This document shows positions 22,749 to 22,752 of a stretch of DNA of 22,752 nucleotides, piece by piece. Each line of letters begins with the position of its first letter. The stretch's first letter is position 1. The notes beneath the pieces were generated by a model, which saw nothing but the letters and a program-made list of their open reading frames with translations, did not search any database and was not told the origin of the DNA. The position numbers and the translations under genes were made by a program. This DNA comes from Flavobacteriaceae bacterium UBA7446. Lineage in GTDB: Bacteria; Bacteroidota; Bacteroidia; Flavobacteriales; Flavobacteriaceae. Location of the stretch: positions 1-22,752 of the forward strand of contig DLPY01000018.1 of the NCBI GenBank assembly GCA_002478685.1, given 5' to 3'.

Positions 22749-22752
22749 GACC

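Larger units (their letters stand above)
19390..22752. mobile_element. Putative AT-rich genomic island of repeat-bounded gene cassettes
   Basis: Base composition falls sharply after the GNAT gene, and codon use becomes very AT-rich. Three copies of a composite repeat (sites A, B and C) divide the region into two cassettes, about 0.7 kb (ICMT-like gene) and 2.6 kb (XRE regulator, lipoprotein, serine hydrolase and mini-ORF). The repeats resemble the 3' end of a tRNA gene plus flanking motifs, a common signature of tyrosine-recombinase attachment sites. No integrase or transposase gene is seen in the window. The right limit is not known because the window ends at site C. That this is mobile is inference. 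Confidence 0.5.

Noticed and set aside
19390..22752. CRISPR array from the repeated sites
   Set aside because: Only three copies, hundreds to thousands of bases apart with genes between; no regular spacer length and no cas genes.

Overview
The window reads as chromosome of a Bacteroidota bacterium, most likely family Flavobacteriaceae. The evidence is a GldH gliding lipoprotein, a PorP/SprF-type outer-membrane protein next to a giant secreted protein with a type B type IX secretion (T9SS) C-terminal domain, an HU-CCDC81/SPOR protein, and several promoters with the Bacteroidota -7 element TAnnTTTG. Species cannot be named from this.

Layout. (1) 1-9408 is compact housekeeping DNA: an acyl-CoA thioesterase behind an HU-CCDC81/SPOR protein (minus); dprA (plus) converging on trpS (minus); a PlsC-type acyltransferase (plus) converging on recA (minus); then a plus-strand overlapping cluster trhO-gldH-PBP1A. 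Convergent neighbours overlap or nearly touch. (2) 9405-10125 carries a CYTH phosphatase-like protein behind a 70-residue unknown protein (minus). A 191-bp AT-rich gap with direct and inverted repeats follows. (3) 10317-18725 is a surface/secretion block: PorP/SprF protein plus S1/P1 nuclease on minus, divergent from a 1984-residue multidomain T9SS substrate whose stop codon overlaps the start of a methyltransferase gene. A GNAT acetyltransferase (18799-19377) closes the core-like DNA. (4) 19390-22752 is clearly more AT-rich (one sampled 60-base line has 25% G+C, against 38-47% in lines sampled from the core). It has three degenerate copies of a composite site, GTGGYCCCACCTG plus GATAATC-R-N4-RTTAYAAR, at about 19390, 20085 and 22708. 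Between them lie two cassettes: one with an ICMT-like membrane methyltransferase, the other with a membrane-anchored XRE regulator, a small lipoprotein, a class C-like serine hydrolase and a mini-ORF.

How it fits together. The PorP/SprF protein and the giant type B substrate are a plausible secretion pair. GldH and PBP1A are both envelope functions co-expressed with a tRNA hydroxylase. The most interesting part is the right end: repeated tRNA-3'-end-like recombination sites bounding small AT-rich gene cassettes, with no recombinase in view. This resembles a cassette array or remnants of serial site-specific integrations, and one cassette encodes what may be an envelope-sensing regulator-lipoprotein-hydrolase module.
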